NCBI GenBank assembly: GCA_036749735.1
Contig: DAINXV010000001.1
Span: 894,167 to 958,166, forward strand
Source: Lawsonella sp012842085
Lineage (GTDB): Bacteria > Actinomycetota > Actinomycetes > Mycobacteriales > Mycobacteriaceae
DNA length: 64,000 nucleotides
Reading direction: 5' to 3'
Position 1 is the first letter of the stretch; each line of letters opens with the position of its first letter. Positions 36,945 through 45,465 of this stretch are shown here, piece after piece. The notes beneath the pieces are model-generated. The model saw only the letters and a program-made list of their open reading frames with translations, did not search any database and had not been told where the DNA came from. The position numbers were made by a program, and so were the translations under genes.

Positions 36945-37000
36945 GGTTAACTTCTCCTCGAGAGAATTATCTTAAAGGGGATGACGGTGGTCGGTGGGTG

Positions 37001-37780
37001 TTACGCAATTAGCAGATAGACACCAGCGGCGATGGCAGCACCAATCATCGGACCAACGGAGGGGTGAATGGCCCACTTCCAGGGGTCGCGGCCCTTGCCC
37101 TTAATAGGCAGCATGTAGTTGTATACGATGCGCGGACCAAGGTCACGCACCGGGTTGAGCGAGTAACCAGTGGGGGATCCGAGGCTGATACCGATTGCCA
37201 CAATGATGGAGGCGACGGCTGCGTAGGTCAGAGTTCCCAAGTTGGGTGCCGGGTTGCCCCAAATGGCAACCAGGATGAAGAGGATGAGAACAAATGTAGC
37301 AATGGTCTCTGTGACGTGGTTCCAGAACGGGCTGGGAACTGCGGGGCGGGTGTGGAAGACGTTGCCGATGGTGGCGTTGTCGCCGGATTCGGTTCCGTCC
37401 TCGTTGTAGTAGTTGGCGTCGAACTGCTTCTTGAAGGCAGCCCAGGCGAGGAAAGCACCCACCATGGCGCCAAGCATTTGTCCAATGAAGTAGAAGATGA
37501 AAGCACCCCAGGGGATTGCGCCCGTAATGCAGAACGCGAAGGTGACGGCTGGGTTAATGTGGCCGCCGGTGGGGTGGGCGATGGATGCGCCTGCGAAAAC
37601 ACCAAGTCCCCATCCAAACGTGATGAGGAGCCAACCGGTGTTGCGTGCGTAACCTGTGCGGAGAATGTTAGAAGCAACAACACCGTTACCAAGCAGTAGG
37701 AGAATCATCGTGCCGAGAAATTCCCAGCCCATGATCTCTAGTACGGTGAGTTCTTGTCCGTTGATGAGATACGTAAGCAT
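37001..37780 (-). CDS. glpF: Glycerol uptake facilitator (aquaglyceroporin)
   Basis: 259 aa from the ATG that encodes MLTYLINGQE (AAAGGTGAC upstream); an in-frame ATG 12 codons earlier is less likely. MIP-family channel with six TM helices. The first NPA box is intact (GGHINPAVTFAF); the second reads LNPVRDLGPR, so Val replaces Ala of NPA. The Arg and Asp after it, typical of glycerol-conducting members, are kept. It passes glycerol through the cytoplasmic membrane, and GlpK traps it. First gene of the glpFK operon. Confidence 0.92.
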   Translation of the reverse strand: MLTYLINGQELTVLEIMGWEFLGTMILLLLGNGVVASNILRTGYARNTGWLLITFGWGLGVFAGASIAHPTGGHINPAVTFAFCITGAIPWGAFIFYFIGQMLGAMVGAFLAWAAFKKQFDANYYNEDGTESGDNATIGNVFHTRPAVPSPFWNHVTETIATFVLILFILVAIWGNPAPNLGTLTYAAVASIIVAIGISLGSPTGYSLNPVRDLGPRIVYNYMLPIKGKGRDPWKWAIHPSVGPMIGAAIAAGVYLLIA

Positions 37781-37982
37781 ACGGTCACCTTTGGGTATAG
37801 AAGAATGGGAGATCATTTAGTCACTAGACCAAAGTCTATTGATCTTGTCCCAATAATATTTTGTTACGGGACTTATCTTGATCTTAGTTGCCTTGTAATG
37901 CAGATTTGTTGCCTTAATGAAGTTGTTATAAACAAATCACATTAAATTCAAATCTGCAGCTAAATAGCATTTTTTGAAATAG

Positions 37983-38030
37983 ATGAAGGCGGGTTAGCGT
38001 CCTTTTTGTTGGATGCTAACCCGCCTTCAT
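37983..38030 (-). terminator. Terminator downstream of glpD
   Basis: Perfect 16-bp arms ATGAAGGCGGGTTAGC and GCTAACCCGCCTTCAT with a 16-base loop, between the end of glpD and the glpFK promoter region. The ~200 bp beyond it up to glpF are AT-rich and probably hold the glpFK promoter. Confidence 0.75.
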
Positions 38031-38072
38031 TTTAAAAAGTGTAAAGCACTAATTTAATAGTGCCAGTAGACC

Positions 38073-39797
38073 TTATACTTCGTCCACGTACTCGGGGCGG
38101 ACTTCGTCGGCCTCGTTGCGAAGCTTGTCAGCTTCTTCGTCGGTGAGAACCTTCTGGGAGTTCATCTCTGCCACGGTGCGATCGCGGTAGAGCTTAACTT
38201 CCTTCTCCTTGGTGGCGTCGTCCCAGCCCAGGATCGGAGCAATAAGGTCAGCGATCTCTTGGGCAGATTCCATACCGCGGTCTTCGGTTTCAATGGAGAT
38301 GCGGGTACGGCGGGTGATGACGTCCTCAAGGTGCAGGGCACCTTCCACAGCAGCGGCGTAGACAGCCTCGACGCGGAGGTAGTCTTCGGCGTTGGTGATG
38401 GGCTTGAGGAGGCTCTCATCTTCTTCGGCGTAGGAAAGAACGTCGAACATGAGGGAGCCGTAGCGGTTGAGGAGGTGCTCGACCTGGTCCTCGGTGAGGT
38501 TGTACTGCTTGGCGAGATCCTCGATGCGGTTGGTGAGAGCCCAGTAGCCGTCAGCACCAATGATCGGGGTTTCCTCGGTGGTGGATTCCGGAACGTCGCC
38601 CGGAATGTCTTCGAGGGCAGCCTCTACCGCATCCTTACCGATGACGCGGTAGGTGGTGTACTTACCGCCGGCGACGGAGACGAGGCCGGGAGCGAGGCGG
38701 GCAACTTCGTGGTTGCGAGCCAGCTTCTCGGTGTTTTCCTGTCCGGCCTGGGCAACCAGCGGACGGAGGCCAGCGAAGACACCAACAATGTCGGAGTAGG
38801 TGAGGGGATCCTTGATACGGGAGTTAACCTCGGCCAGGACGTAGTCGATGTCGGTCTTGGTGGCTGCCGGGTGCTCGAGGTCGAGCTTCCAGGTGGTGTC
38901 GGTGGTGCCGATGATCCAGTAGTTGTCCCACGGGATAACGAACAGCACGGACTTGTCAGTCACGAAGCAGATGGCGGAGTCGGACTGGATGCGCTCGCGG
39001 GGAACCACAATGTGGATGCCCTTGGACTGGTGGACGTGGAACTTGGCTTCGACGCCAGCGAGTTCCTGCATCTCGTCGGTCCATACGCCAGTGGCGTTAA
39101 TGATGGAGGATGCGTAGACATCCTGAATTTCACCGGTCTCGGTGTCCTTGACCTTGGCGCCAACGAAGGTGTCGCCTTCCTTGATGAAGTCGACGACCTG
39201 GGTGGAGGTACGAACCACAGCGCCGTACTTGGCGGCGGTGCGGCCAACCATCATGGTGTGGCGGGCGTCGTCCACGAGGGTGTCGTAGTACTGGACGCCA
39301 CCACAGGTGGCCTTCTCCTTGAGGGAAGGTACCTTCTTCAGCATGCTCTTGCGAGAGAAGTGCTTCTGCATGGGGACAGTCTTGGCGCCACCCATGCGGT
39401 CGTACAGGGTGAAGCCGGCGAACATGATGGGACGCTCAACGAACGGAATGGTGAGCGGGTAGATGAACTTGAGCGGCTTCACCAGGTGGGGAGCCAGGGT
39501 GTGCATGGACAGCTCGCGCTCTTTCAGAGACTCAGCCACGAGACCGAACTGCGGGATCGGGGTGGGCTGCAGGTAACGCAGTCCACCGTGGAACATCTTG
39601 GATGAACGGCTGGAAGTACCGCAGGCAAGGTCACGAGCTTCCACCATGGCTACTTTGAGACCACGGGTGGCGGCATCGAGAGCGGCACCTACGCCGACGG
39701 AGCCACCGCCGATGATCAGAATGTCGAATTTTTCGTTTCCGAGGCGCTCCCAGTTCTTTTTGCGGAGCTCCGGAGTGAGTTCAGACGGCGCAGACAA
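38073..39797 (-). CDS. glpD: Aerobic glycerol-3-phosphate dehydrogenase (FAD)
   Basis: 574 aa. TTG start, chosen because AGGAGGACAAC directly precedes it and gives the expected N-terminus. FAD-binding IIGGGSVGVGAALDAATRG, then SSRSSKMFHGGLRYL, KSVLFVIPWDNYWIIGTTDT and VAGGKYTTYRVIG are classic GlpD signatures, with a C-terminal GlpD-type domain. It oxidises glycerol 3-phosphate to dihydroxyacetone phosphate at the membrane, passing electrons to quinone. It is transcribed separately from glpFK and divergently from the acyltransferase gene; a perfect 7-bp inverted repeat lies in the shared 275-bp upstream region. Confidence 0.95.
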   Translation of the reverse strand: MSAPSELTPELRKKNWERLGNEKFDILIIGGGSVGVGAALDAATRGLKVAMVEARDLACGTSSRSSKMFHGGLRYLQPTPIPQFGLVAESLKERELSMHTLAPHLVKPLKFIYPLTIPFVERPIMFAGFTLYDRMGGAKTVPMQKHFSRKSMLKKVPSLKEKATCGGVQYYDTLVDDARHTMMVGRTAAKYGAVVRTSTQVVDFIKEGDTFVGAKVKDTETGEIQDVYASSIINATGVWTDEMQELAGVEAKFHVHQSKGIHIVVPRERIQSDSAICFVTDKSVLFVIPWDNYWIIGTTDTTWKLDLEHPAATKTDIDYVLAEVNSRIKDPLTYSDIVGVFAGLRPLVAQAGQENTEKLARNHEVARLAPGLVSVAGGKYTTYRVIGKDAVEAALEDIPGDVPESTTEETPIIGADGYWALTNRIEDLAKQYNLTEDQVEHLLNRYGSLMFDVLSYAEEDESLLKPITNAEDYLRVEAVYAAAVEGALHLEDVITRRTRISIETEDRGMESAQEIADLIAPILGWDDATKEKEVKLYRDRTVAEMNSQKVLTDEEADKLRNEADEVRPEYVDEV

Positions 39798-39906
39798 GTT
39801 GTCCTCCTGTTAGAAAATCTGAGTACCCCTGAGAGTGAGGGTTTACACTGTTATAACTTACCCCCCAATAACCGGTTTAGAAAAGCCAGTTTGCGCAGCT
39901 GAGAGC

Positions 39907-39926
39907 GTAACGCATGGGAGCGTTAC
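39907..39926. promoter_or_regulatory. Inverted repeat in the glpD / acyltransferase divergent region
   Basis: GTAACGC-ATGGGA-GCGTTAC, perfect 7-bp arms, 110 bases upstream of glpD and ~150 bases upstream of the acyltransferase. A candidate operator; the regulator is unknown. Confidence 0.45.
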
Positions 39927-40072
39927 ACATTTATGTGTGCCAACTGGGAAAATATCAAGAAATTATTGTGGCGCACGTCACGAATACCCCCCAGACATGT
40001 CGAAAATTAACTCTCTACCCCTGGTGGACACAAAACTAGCAACCCTAAAAATAAGCAACTATTCTGTATGAC

Positions 40073-41659
40073 GTGGCTTTTGAACCTCTTTTTCACTTAT
40101 TCCGTCCTGCTAACAAGCTTGCGTCTGCGCTGCTCGGACACAAGGTCATTTTGAAGGGATTGGAGAACGTCCCACGAAAGACTGGTGCCCTTTTTACCAT
40201 TAACCACACCGGGTACCTAGACTTCTACTTTTCTGCCATGGGACTGACCAAGTGCCGCCGACAACCGCGGTACATGGCCAAGCAAGAGATTTTTGAAAAC
40301 TCAGCAGCCGGCCCCATCATGCGCCATTTGAAGCAGATCCCCGTCGACCGGATTGCCGGTCGCGGTTCCATGAACCACGCTGTTCAAATGCTGAAGGACG
40401 GGGAAGCAGTTTGCATTTTCCCCGAAGGCACCATGTCTCAGTCATGGGAGATTAAGGAACTTAAAACTGGTGCTGTCCGCATGGCGCAAGAAGCTGGCGT
40501 CGATATTTACCCCATTATCGTGTGGGGATCCCACCGGGTGTGGCGGCGTGGCGTGAATCCGGACTTCAAAACCCGCGGCATTGGCATCATAGTCAGCTAC
40601 CTGCCAGCTTTCGACCCCACCGGAGACCCAGATGAGGTGTCGGAGCGTCTGCGCGAGGTCATGCGGAATGAGCTCGACGTGGTGCGCGCTGAATACGAGG
40701 AAAAGTTCGGCCCCTTTGAGCCGGGTTTGCCCTGGATGCCAGCCAGCCTGGGAGGTTCTGCCCCTACCTTGGCGGAGGCACAAGCCGAAGACGACCGGGT
40801 GGAGGCGGACCGCGCTCGTGCTCGCAGCATGATGCGGGAATCCAAGAAGGCAGCCAGTGATGTTCACATGGCCGTCATGCAGCTGGAGAAACACGATTCC
40901 GATAAGGAAGACGACCGCAAGAAGCTCACTCATTTGCAGGAGCTGCGGGAAGCTGCCGAGCGTCTCGCACAATCCGCGGAAGAAATTTCGCAAGCCTCCA
41001 AGATGCAGGGTGAGGAAGTGAAGCGGAAAGCTGGTGAAGGCTCTTTGCGGTACATGACGGAGACCGTCGCCACCGCTGCTATGGAGCTGGAGCGCGCCAC
41101 GTTGCTGTCGGGTCGCAAAGCGAACCGTAGTTGGGGGCGCCACTCGGATTCCATCACCGACTTTGCTTCCGATTTCCGGCACCGTGCCACCAAGAACTTG
41201 TATGCCGGTGCGGATTTTCTGGCGAAGAAAGCCCAGGATCTGTTGAACTACCTGGAGGGTGCGGAACGCACCGCCAAAGTTTCCTCCGAGGAGCGCGCTA
41301 TTCGCCATGCGATAGCCCGCGAGGCACGCATTGAGCAAGCCACCGCGGATGCGATTCGGGAGGAGAACCGCGACTATGAACGCCGCTTCAAACGGGCACA
41401 GCGGAAAGCTGACGCCGAAGCGCGGGCGGAGAAGCGGAACTTGAATGCTCAGATTCGAGATGAAGTTAAAGCGCTGCACGAACAAGCTAAAGCTATTGAA
41501 GAAAAGATGCGTGCAGAGGCTAAGGTAATGGAAGACGAAGCACGCGAGTCTGTTGCGCAGACAGTGAGTGATGCGGCTTCCGAAAAACACACGTCCGTCT
41601 TTCTCGATGCGTTAGATGCCGTGGAAGAAGATGCCCATGACTCCAAAGAATCCAACTAG
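40073..41659 (+). CDS. PlsC-type 1-acylglycerol-3-phosphate acyltransferase with long helical tail
   Basis: 528 aa, GTG start without an obvious ribosome site (the message may be leaderless). Residues ~1-235 are a PlsC acyltransferase: NHTGYLD (HxxxxD) near 45, FPEGTMSQSW (block III) and YPIIVWGSHRVW. They should transfer an acyl chain to lysophosphatidate or a related acceptor. Residues ~240-528 are a highly charged Ala/Glu/Lys/Arg-rich region, mostly predicted helix or coiled coil (repeated EERAIRHAIAREAR- and EEKMRAEAKVMEDEAR-like segments), which ordinary PlsC proteins (~240 aa) lack. The tail may give membrane-surface scaffolding or partner binding. The stop overlaps the following HAD gene. 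Confidence 0.85.
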   Translation: MAFEPLFHLFRPANKLASALLGHKVILKGLENVPRKTGALFTINHTGYLDFYFSAMGLTKCRRQPRYMAKQEIFENSAAGPIMRHLKQIPVDRIAGRGSMNHAVQMLKDGEAVCIFPEGTMSQSWEIKELKTGAVRMAQEAGVDIYPIIVWGSHRVWRRGVNPDFKTRGIGIIVSYLPAFDPTGDPDEVSERLREVMRNELDVVRAEYEEKFGPFEPGLPWMPASLGGSAPTLAEAQAEDDRVEADRARARSMMRESKKAASDVHMAVMQLEKHDSDKEDDRKKLTHLQELREAAERLAQSAEEISQASKMQGEEVKRKAGEGSLRYMTETVATAAMELERATLLSGRKANRSWGRHSDSITDFASDFRHRATKNLYAGADFLAKKAQDLLNYLEGAERTAKVSSEERAIRHAIAREARIEQATADAIREENRDYERRFKRAQRKADAEARAEKRNLNAQIRDEVKALHEQAKAIEEKMRAEAKVMEDEARESVAQTVSDAASEKHTSVFLDALDAVEEDAHDSKESN

Positions 41660-42494
41660 TTCCATGTCCTTTACTCCCGGGTTGGTCGCCAGCGACTTGG
41701 ATGGGACTCTTCTTGACTCCCAGTCCCAGCTGTCCCAACGGACCTACCAGGCGTTGGAAAGCCTCGATCAACGCGATATTCCTTTCGTGGTCGCTACGGG
41801 TCGTCCCCTGCGGTGGTTGGAGCAGGCCGTTGCCCAGATGCCAAGCTACCTCATCTGCGTGGTGTCTAATGGCGCCGTCATCTACGATCCCTTCCACAGT
41901 CAGATACTGCGCCGCACCACTATTTCTCCCTCCATTTTGCGGGACTTGGTGCAGGTGGCTCGGGAACTTCTCCCAGATGCGTGCATCGCCGTAGAAAGGG
42001 TGCATACAGAACTTATTCCGGATACGGGGAAAGGCCCGAAGGATGAGTTTTTGCTGCACTCACACTGCAGCCAGGAGTGGGGTACGCGCGAGCTGCCGAA
42101 GGTGGACACCGCAGAGTTGGTTTCAGAGCCCGCCGTGAAGTTTATGGTGCGCCAAAATGATACTTCTTCGGAGGAGCTTGCCGATGTTCTTTTCTCTGAA
42201 ATCGGCCACTTGGTGAACATCACCTATTCGATTGATGGCCTGGTGGAGTGTTCCAATCCGGCCGCCACGAAGGGTGAAGCGTTAGTGCGCATTCTGGACT
42301 ACTTCGATTTGACGGAGGAGTCCATGATCTCGTTTGGGGATATGCCGAACGATATTGACATGTTGCAGTTGGCTGCCTGGGGTGTGGCAGTCGAGAATGC
42401 CCACCCGTCAGTGAAGAAGCATGCAGACGAGATCGGCCCCTCCAACGATGCTGATGGCGTGGCGCAGATTGTGGAGCGGTTCCTCGCGCACTAG
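41637..42494 (+). CDS. HAD-superfamily Cof-type phosphatase
   Basis: 285 aa from the ATG at 41637 (GAAGAAG upstream, 23-bp overlap with the acyltransferase); ATGs at 41616 and 41664 are also in frame. Motif I DLDGTLLDS, motif II VVATGRP, the Lys of motif III in NPAATKGEAL, and motif IV FGDMPNDIDML mark a class IIB HAD hydrolase of the Cof/YwpJ type. These act on small phosphorylated metabolites, and the substrate here cannot be read from sequence. It is translationally coupled to the acyltransferase and its stop overlaps the convergent lipase stop. Confidence 0.88.
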   Translation: MTPKNPTSSMSFTPGLVASDLDGTLLDSQSQLSQRTYQALESLDQRDIPFVVATGRPLRWLEQAVAQMPSYLICVVSNGAVIYDPFHSQILRRTTISPSILRDLVQVARELLPDACIAVERVHTELIPDTGKGPKDEFLLHSHCSQEWGTRELPKVDTAELVSEPAVKFMVRQNDTSSEELADVLFSEIGHLVNITYSIDGLVECSNPAATKGEALVRILDYFDLTEESMISFGDMPNDIDMLQLAAWGVAVENAHPSVKKHADEIGPSNDADGVAQIVERFLAH

Positions 42495-43768
42495 CGGCAG
42501 AAGTTGTTGGGCGCGCTCTGGTTGTTGTAGCGGCCTTCCACCCATTTAATTGCGGCCCCCAGTCCCAACGAGAAGTTGGTGATGTGGTCGCTCCTCTGCA
42601 CATCAATCAACGTGATGCGCTGGTTGGAGCGAGCGTTGCACCAGTGGCGTGCCACCTTCTTGATCTGTCCGAGCGGCACCAGAATGTCCTTCTCGGAGCC
42701 CCAGATGAATACTGGGATGCGGGGCGCACCCCGGAAGTTGGTGAGGCTGTTTTCGTAGAGGACGCGCAACTCATTTTTCTGGTGCTTCACGATGACACCA
42801 TTCATGGTGGTGGTGATCGATTCGCTCTTCCACTGGTCAATCACGCGTGGGGTGCAGGCGTTGCGGTTGCGAAGCGCCAACTTTTTGCCCTTTTTGCTGA
42901 GACGGTTGTTGACGTTCATGCGGGTGGGGTATTCGCGTTCGAGTCCCAGTAGGCTCGCCATGGCGATGCCGAACCCGGGGTTGTGGTTGTTGCCGAGGGT
43001 GAGACCCATCCACACCAGGTCGACCGGGAAACCACCCGCGGCGAGACCCGCGATTTTCAGTTCGGGGGCGTAGCTGGGTGCCATAGCGGCTGCCCAAGCC
43101 GCAGCCATTCCGCCCCCCGAGTAGCCGGCAAGCACCATATTGGAGTTTTTGAGACCCATGCTCTGCATGCGGCGCACCGCGCGCATGGCGTCCAGAATGA
43201 TGTGGGAGCCTAGAACGTTAGCACCGTAGGCAGATTTGAGACCCAAGAAGTCGGGCATCAGGGTGGCAATGCCGTTGGCGGCGTTTTGGCGGGCAATTAC
43301 TTGTGCGATGGAGTTTCGGTTGGCTATCTCACCTTTGTAGTCCTCGTTTTGTCCAAGGTGGGCAATGGTGTGGGCCATGGCCTCGAAGCCGAAGGAGGGC
43401 TGACATTGAACACCGAGGGAGTTGATGAAGTCGTTGTAAACCATGACGGGCCGGTTTTTGCGCATCTGGTTGGGGCGAACGATGACGGCGCTGGCCGCAA
43501 TGGGTTTTCCGTGTGAGTTGGTGGTCTTGAAGACGAACTGCAGGGTGCGTGTGGCGGGGTAGAGGACATTGGGGATGTCGCGGTACCGGATGAGTGTGCC
43601 GTTGGCTTTACTGTTTAAGGTGTCTTGATTGACCTGAAAGAACTTGCCCAGTTTGGTGTTGTCGTAGAGGGGTTTGGCACTGGCGACGCCGGGATTGACA
43701 GCACTGCCGACAACGAGTGCCGCTGTCACCATCACGGTGGTGAATGCTTTGAATAGTTTCTTTAACAT
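42491..43768 (-). CDS. Secreted lipase, LIP family, tandem copy 1
   Basis: 425 aa; signal peptide residues ~1-31 (MLKKLFKAF, core, GVASA). LIP-family landmarks: DFINSLGVQCQPS, GYSGGG nucleophile elbow, LGLEREYPTRMNVNNRLSKKGKK, and the Asp in SEKDILVP and His in RSDHITNF. It is closest in these landmarks to the copy at 29568-30833 (shared LGLEREYP-RMN and LSKKGKKLA segments). It is the last of three tandem minus-strand lipase genes but has its own 170-bp upstream region with a terminator ahead, so it is probably an independent transcription unit. Predicted acylglycerol hydrolase. Confidence 0.88.
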   Translation of the reverse strand: MLKKLFKAFTTVMVTAALVVGSAVNPGVASAKPLYDNTKLGKFFQVNQDTLNSKANGTLIRYRDIPNVLYPATRTLQFVFKTTNSHGKPIAASAVIVRPNQMRKNRPVMVYNDFINSLGVQCQPSFGFEAMAHTIAHLGQNEDYKGEIANRNSIAQVIARQNAANGIATLMPDFLGLKSAYGANVLGSHIILDAMRAVRRMQSMGLKNSNMVLAGYSGGGMAAAWAAAMAPSYAPELKIAGLAAGGFPVDLVWMGLTLGNNHNPGFGIAMASLLGLEREYPTRMNVNNRLSKKGKKLALRNRNACTPRVIDQWKSESITTTMNGVIVKHQKNELRVLYENSLTNFRGAPRIPVFIWGSEKDILVPLGQIKKVARHWCNARSNQRITLIDVQRSDHITNFSLGLGAAIKWVEGRYNNQSAPNNFCR

Positions 43769-43886
43769 TGTGGCCCCTATCTACGTACGCATAGATCTGC
43801 ATTTTTTATGCTAACAACGCAGGTGAACGAGTTGTGGGAGGCCTCGCCCAAGGGAGGGTAGGTTTTTGTCTTTTGAAAGAAATTAG

Positions 43887-43918
43887 CAGTGCCCCGGCAT
43901 TTTTATGCCGGGGCACTG
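43887..43918 (-). terminator. Terminator between two lipase genes
   Basis: Arms CAGTGCCCCGGCAT and ATGCCGGGGCACTG with a 4-base loop, directly downstream of the minus-strand lipase at 43940-45232. It also shows that the tandem lipase genes are not one operon. Confidence 0.85.
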
Positions 43919-43939
43919 TGTCTTTAGAGAGATGTGAAC

Positions 43940-45232
43940 TTAGTTCTGAGGAAGCCCGTAGTTGATGGACCGTCCTTCACAGAAGTCGTTCGGGGCTGGC
44001 AGGTTAAGGAAACGAGAGTCTGCGTAGGCGGCAGCCCAGGGGAGACCCAGGAAGCCAACAAGCAGGTGCTCAGACAGGTCCATGGTGGTCATGGAGACCT
44101 TGGTACCAGCCTTGCAGTAGCGCTTGGCGAGTCGCTTCACCTTGCTAACCGGGACGGCGATGTCCTGGTTGCCGTGGTAGAAGAACATCGGCATCTTGGG
44201 GGCACGCATATCGTTGATGATCGAGTTTTCAGCTGCGACCTTGCGTTCCGCCCAAGCCTTGTTGATGTCAACACCGTTGAAGACACTCGGGAAGGACTGG
44301 TTTGCGAAGTATCCGAGGAGGCTTGCTACACAGGCGTCCTTACCGGCACCGCGCATGAGGTTCTTGTAGTTAGGCTTCATGCGGCCAAAGATGTTCATAC
44401 GCTTCGGGTATTCGCGCTCGAGTCCAATAAGGGATCCGACGACGATACCGAATCCGGGGTTCGGGCGGTTACCGAGGGCAACACCCATCCACTCCATGTC
44501 CACCGGGGAGCCACCAGCGATGGCACCCTTGTAGTTAGGACGGGGGGAGTACTTCGGCTGCTGGACGGCAGCGAAGAGGGTGGCCATGGCGCCACCAGAG
44601 TAACCGGCGAGCACAATGGGAGCGCGTTGCAGGTTGAACTTCTTGGTGGAGGTCAAGGCGTTGACTGCGTCCAAAGAGATGTGGCCAGCGAGAACGTTTG
44701 CACCGTAGGCGGCATTCATGCCTTCGAAGTCCGGAAGCAGAATGTTCCAGCCTTTCTTCAGTGCCAAGTTGAGGCCGATGGTAATTTCGGCGACGGTCTG
44801 GAGGCCCTCAATGTTCTTGAACTTGTCAATCGGAGTGGTCAGCGCGTAGGACGGCTGGCAGTCCACACCGAGGGAGTTAATAAAGTGGTTGTAGACAAGA
44901 ACAGGGGTGTTCGGAACTGCGTAGGAGTGTGCCTGACGCAACAGGGAAGCAGTAGCCGAGATCTTCTTTCCGTGGGAGTTGGTGGAAACGAAGACCATCT
45001 GCTCCATGACGGCACCGGGGAAGTGCGGCAGCACTAGGGTGCGGTGCTTGAGCAGAGTGCCGTGACGCTTGTTCTTGTAGGCGCTGGGCTTTACGTAGTA
45101 CCAGCTGTCAGGGCTCTTGGAGGGGTAGATGGGTTTAGCTTGTGCCGCACCGGGTGCGGTAACAACCAGTCCCGTCGCCATAGCGGCAGCGCAGAGGCCG
45201 GCAACGGCCTTGCGGAGTCGACTGCGGAACAT
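43940..45232 (-). CDS. Secreted lipase, LIP family, tandem copy 2
   Basis: 430 aa from the ATG at 45232 (AGAGAG upstream); an upstream in-frame ATG adds 12 residues. Signal peptide FRSRLRKAVAGLCAAA through AAQA. Conserved HFINSLGVDCQPS, LPDFEGMNAAYGANVLAGH, GYSGGA, LIGLEREYPKRMN, the Asp in GNQDIAVP and His in SEHLLVGF. Codon choice is strongly C/G-ended compared with the neighbouring copies, suggesting high expression. An isolated hairpin (GTGGCT/AGCCAC) lies in its leader region near 45279. Confidence 0.88.
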   Translation of the reverse strand: MFRSRLRKAVAGLCAAAMATGLVVTAPGAAQAKPIYPSKSPDSWYYVKPSAYKNKRHGTLLKHRTLVLPHFPGAVMEQMVFVSTNSHGKKISATASLLRQAHSYAVPNTPVLVYNHFINSLGVDCQPSYALTTPIDKFKNIEGLQTVAEITIGLNLALKKGWNILLPDFEGMNAAYGANVLAGHISLDAVNALTSTKKFNLQRAPIVLAGYSGGAMATLFAAVQQPKYSPRPNYKGAIAGGSPVDMEWMGVALGNRPNPGFGIVVGSLIGLEREYPKRMNIFGRMKPNYKNLMRGAGKDACVASLLGYFANQSFPSVFNGVDINKAWAERKVAAENSIINDMRAPKMPMFFYHGNQDIAVPVSKVKRLAKRYCKAGTKVSMTTMDLSEHLLVGFLGLPWAAAYADSRFLNLPAPNDFCEGRSINYGLPQN

Positions 45233-45465
45233 AAAATTCTCTCTTTCTCTCAGAAGACAGTACTGCAAGTTTAACTAGTGTGGCTCAAAAGCCACATTTG
45301 CGTCCTGCAGTTTGCAGCGTTCTTCTGGCTTTTATCCAGTTCACTCGCTATTCAATTGTGTTTGGTTTCACGATTTGCTGTGTGGGACAAAGCAATTCGC
45401 AAGTCTTTTCAGTTATCTGCTGGATACTCCTCGAAAGGTGTGCCGGCAGTGGTCACTACCCCCAC

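Noticed and set aside
39835..40071. 78-codon open frame upstream of the acyltransferase gene
   Set aside because: Lies wholly in the glpD divergent promoter region and crosses the inverted repeat; no ribosome site or homology cue.
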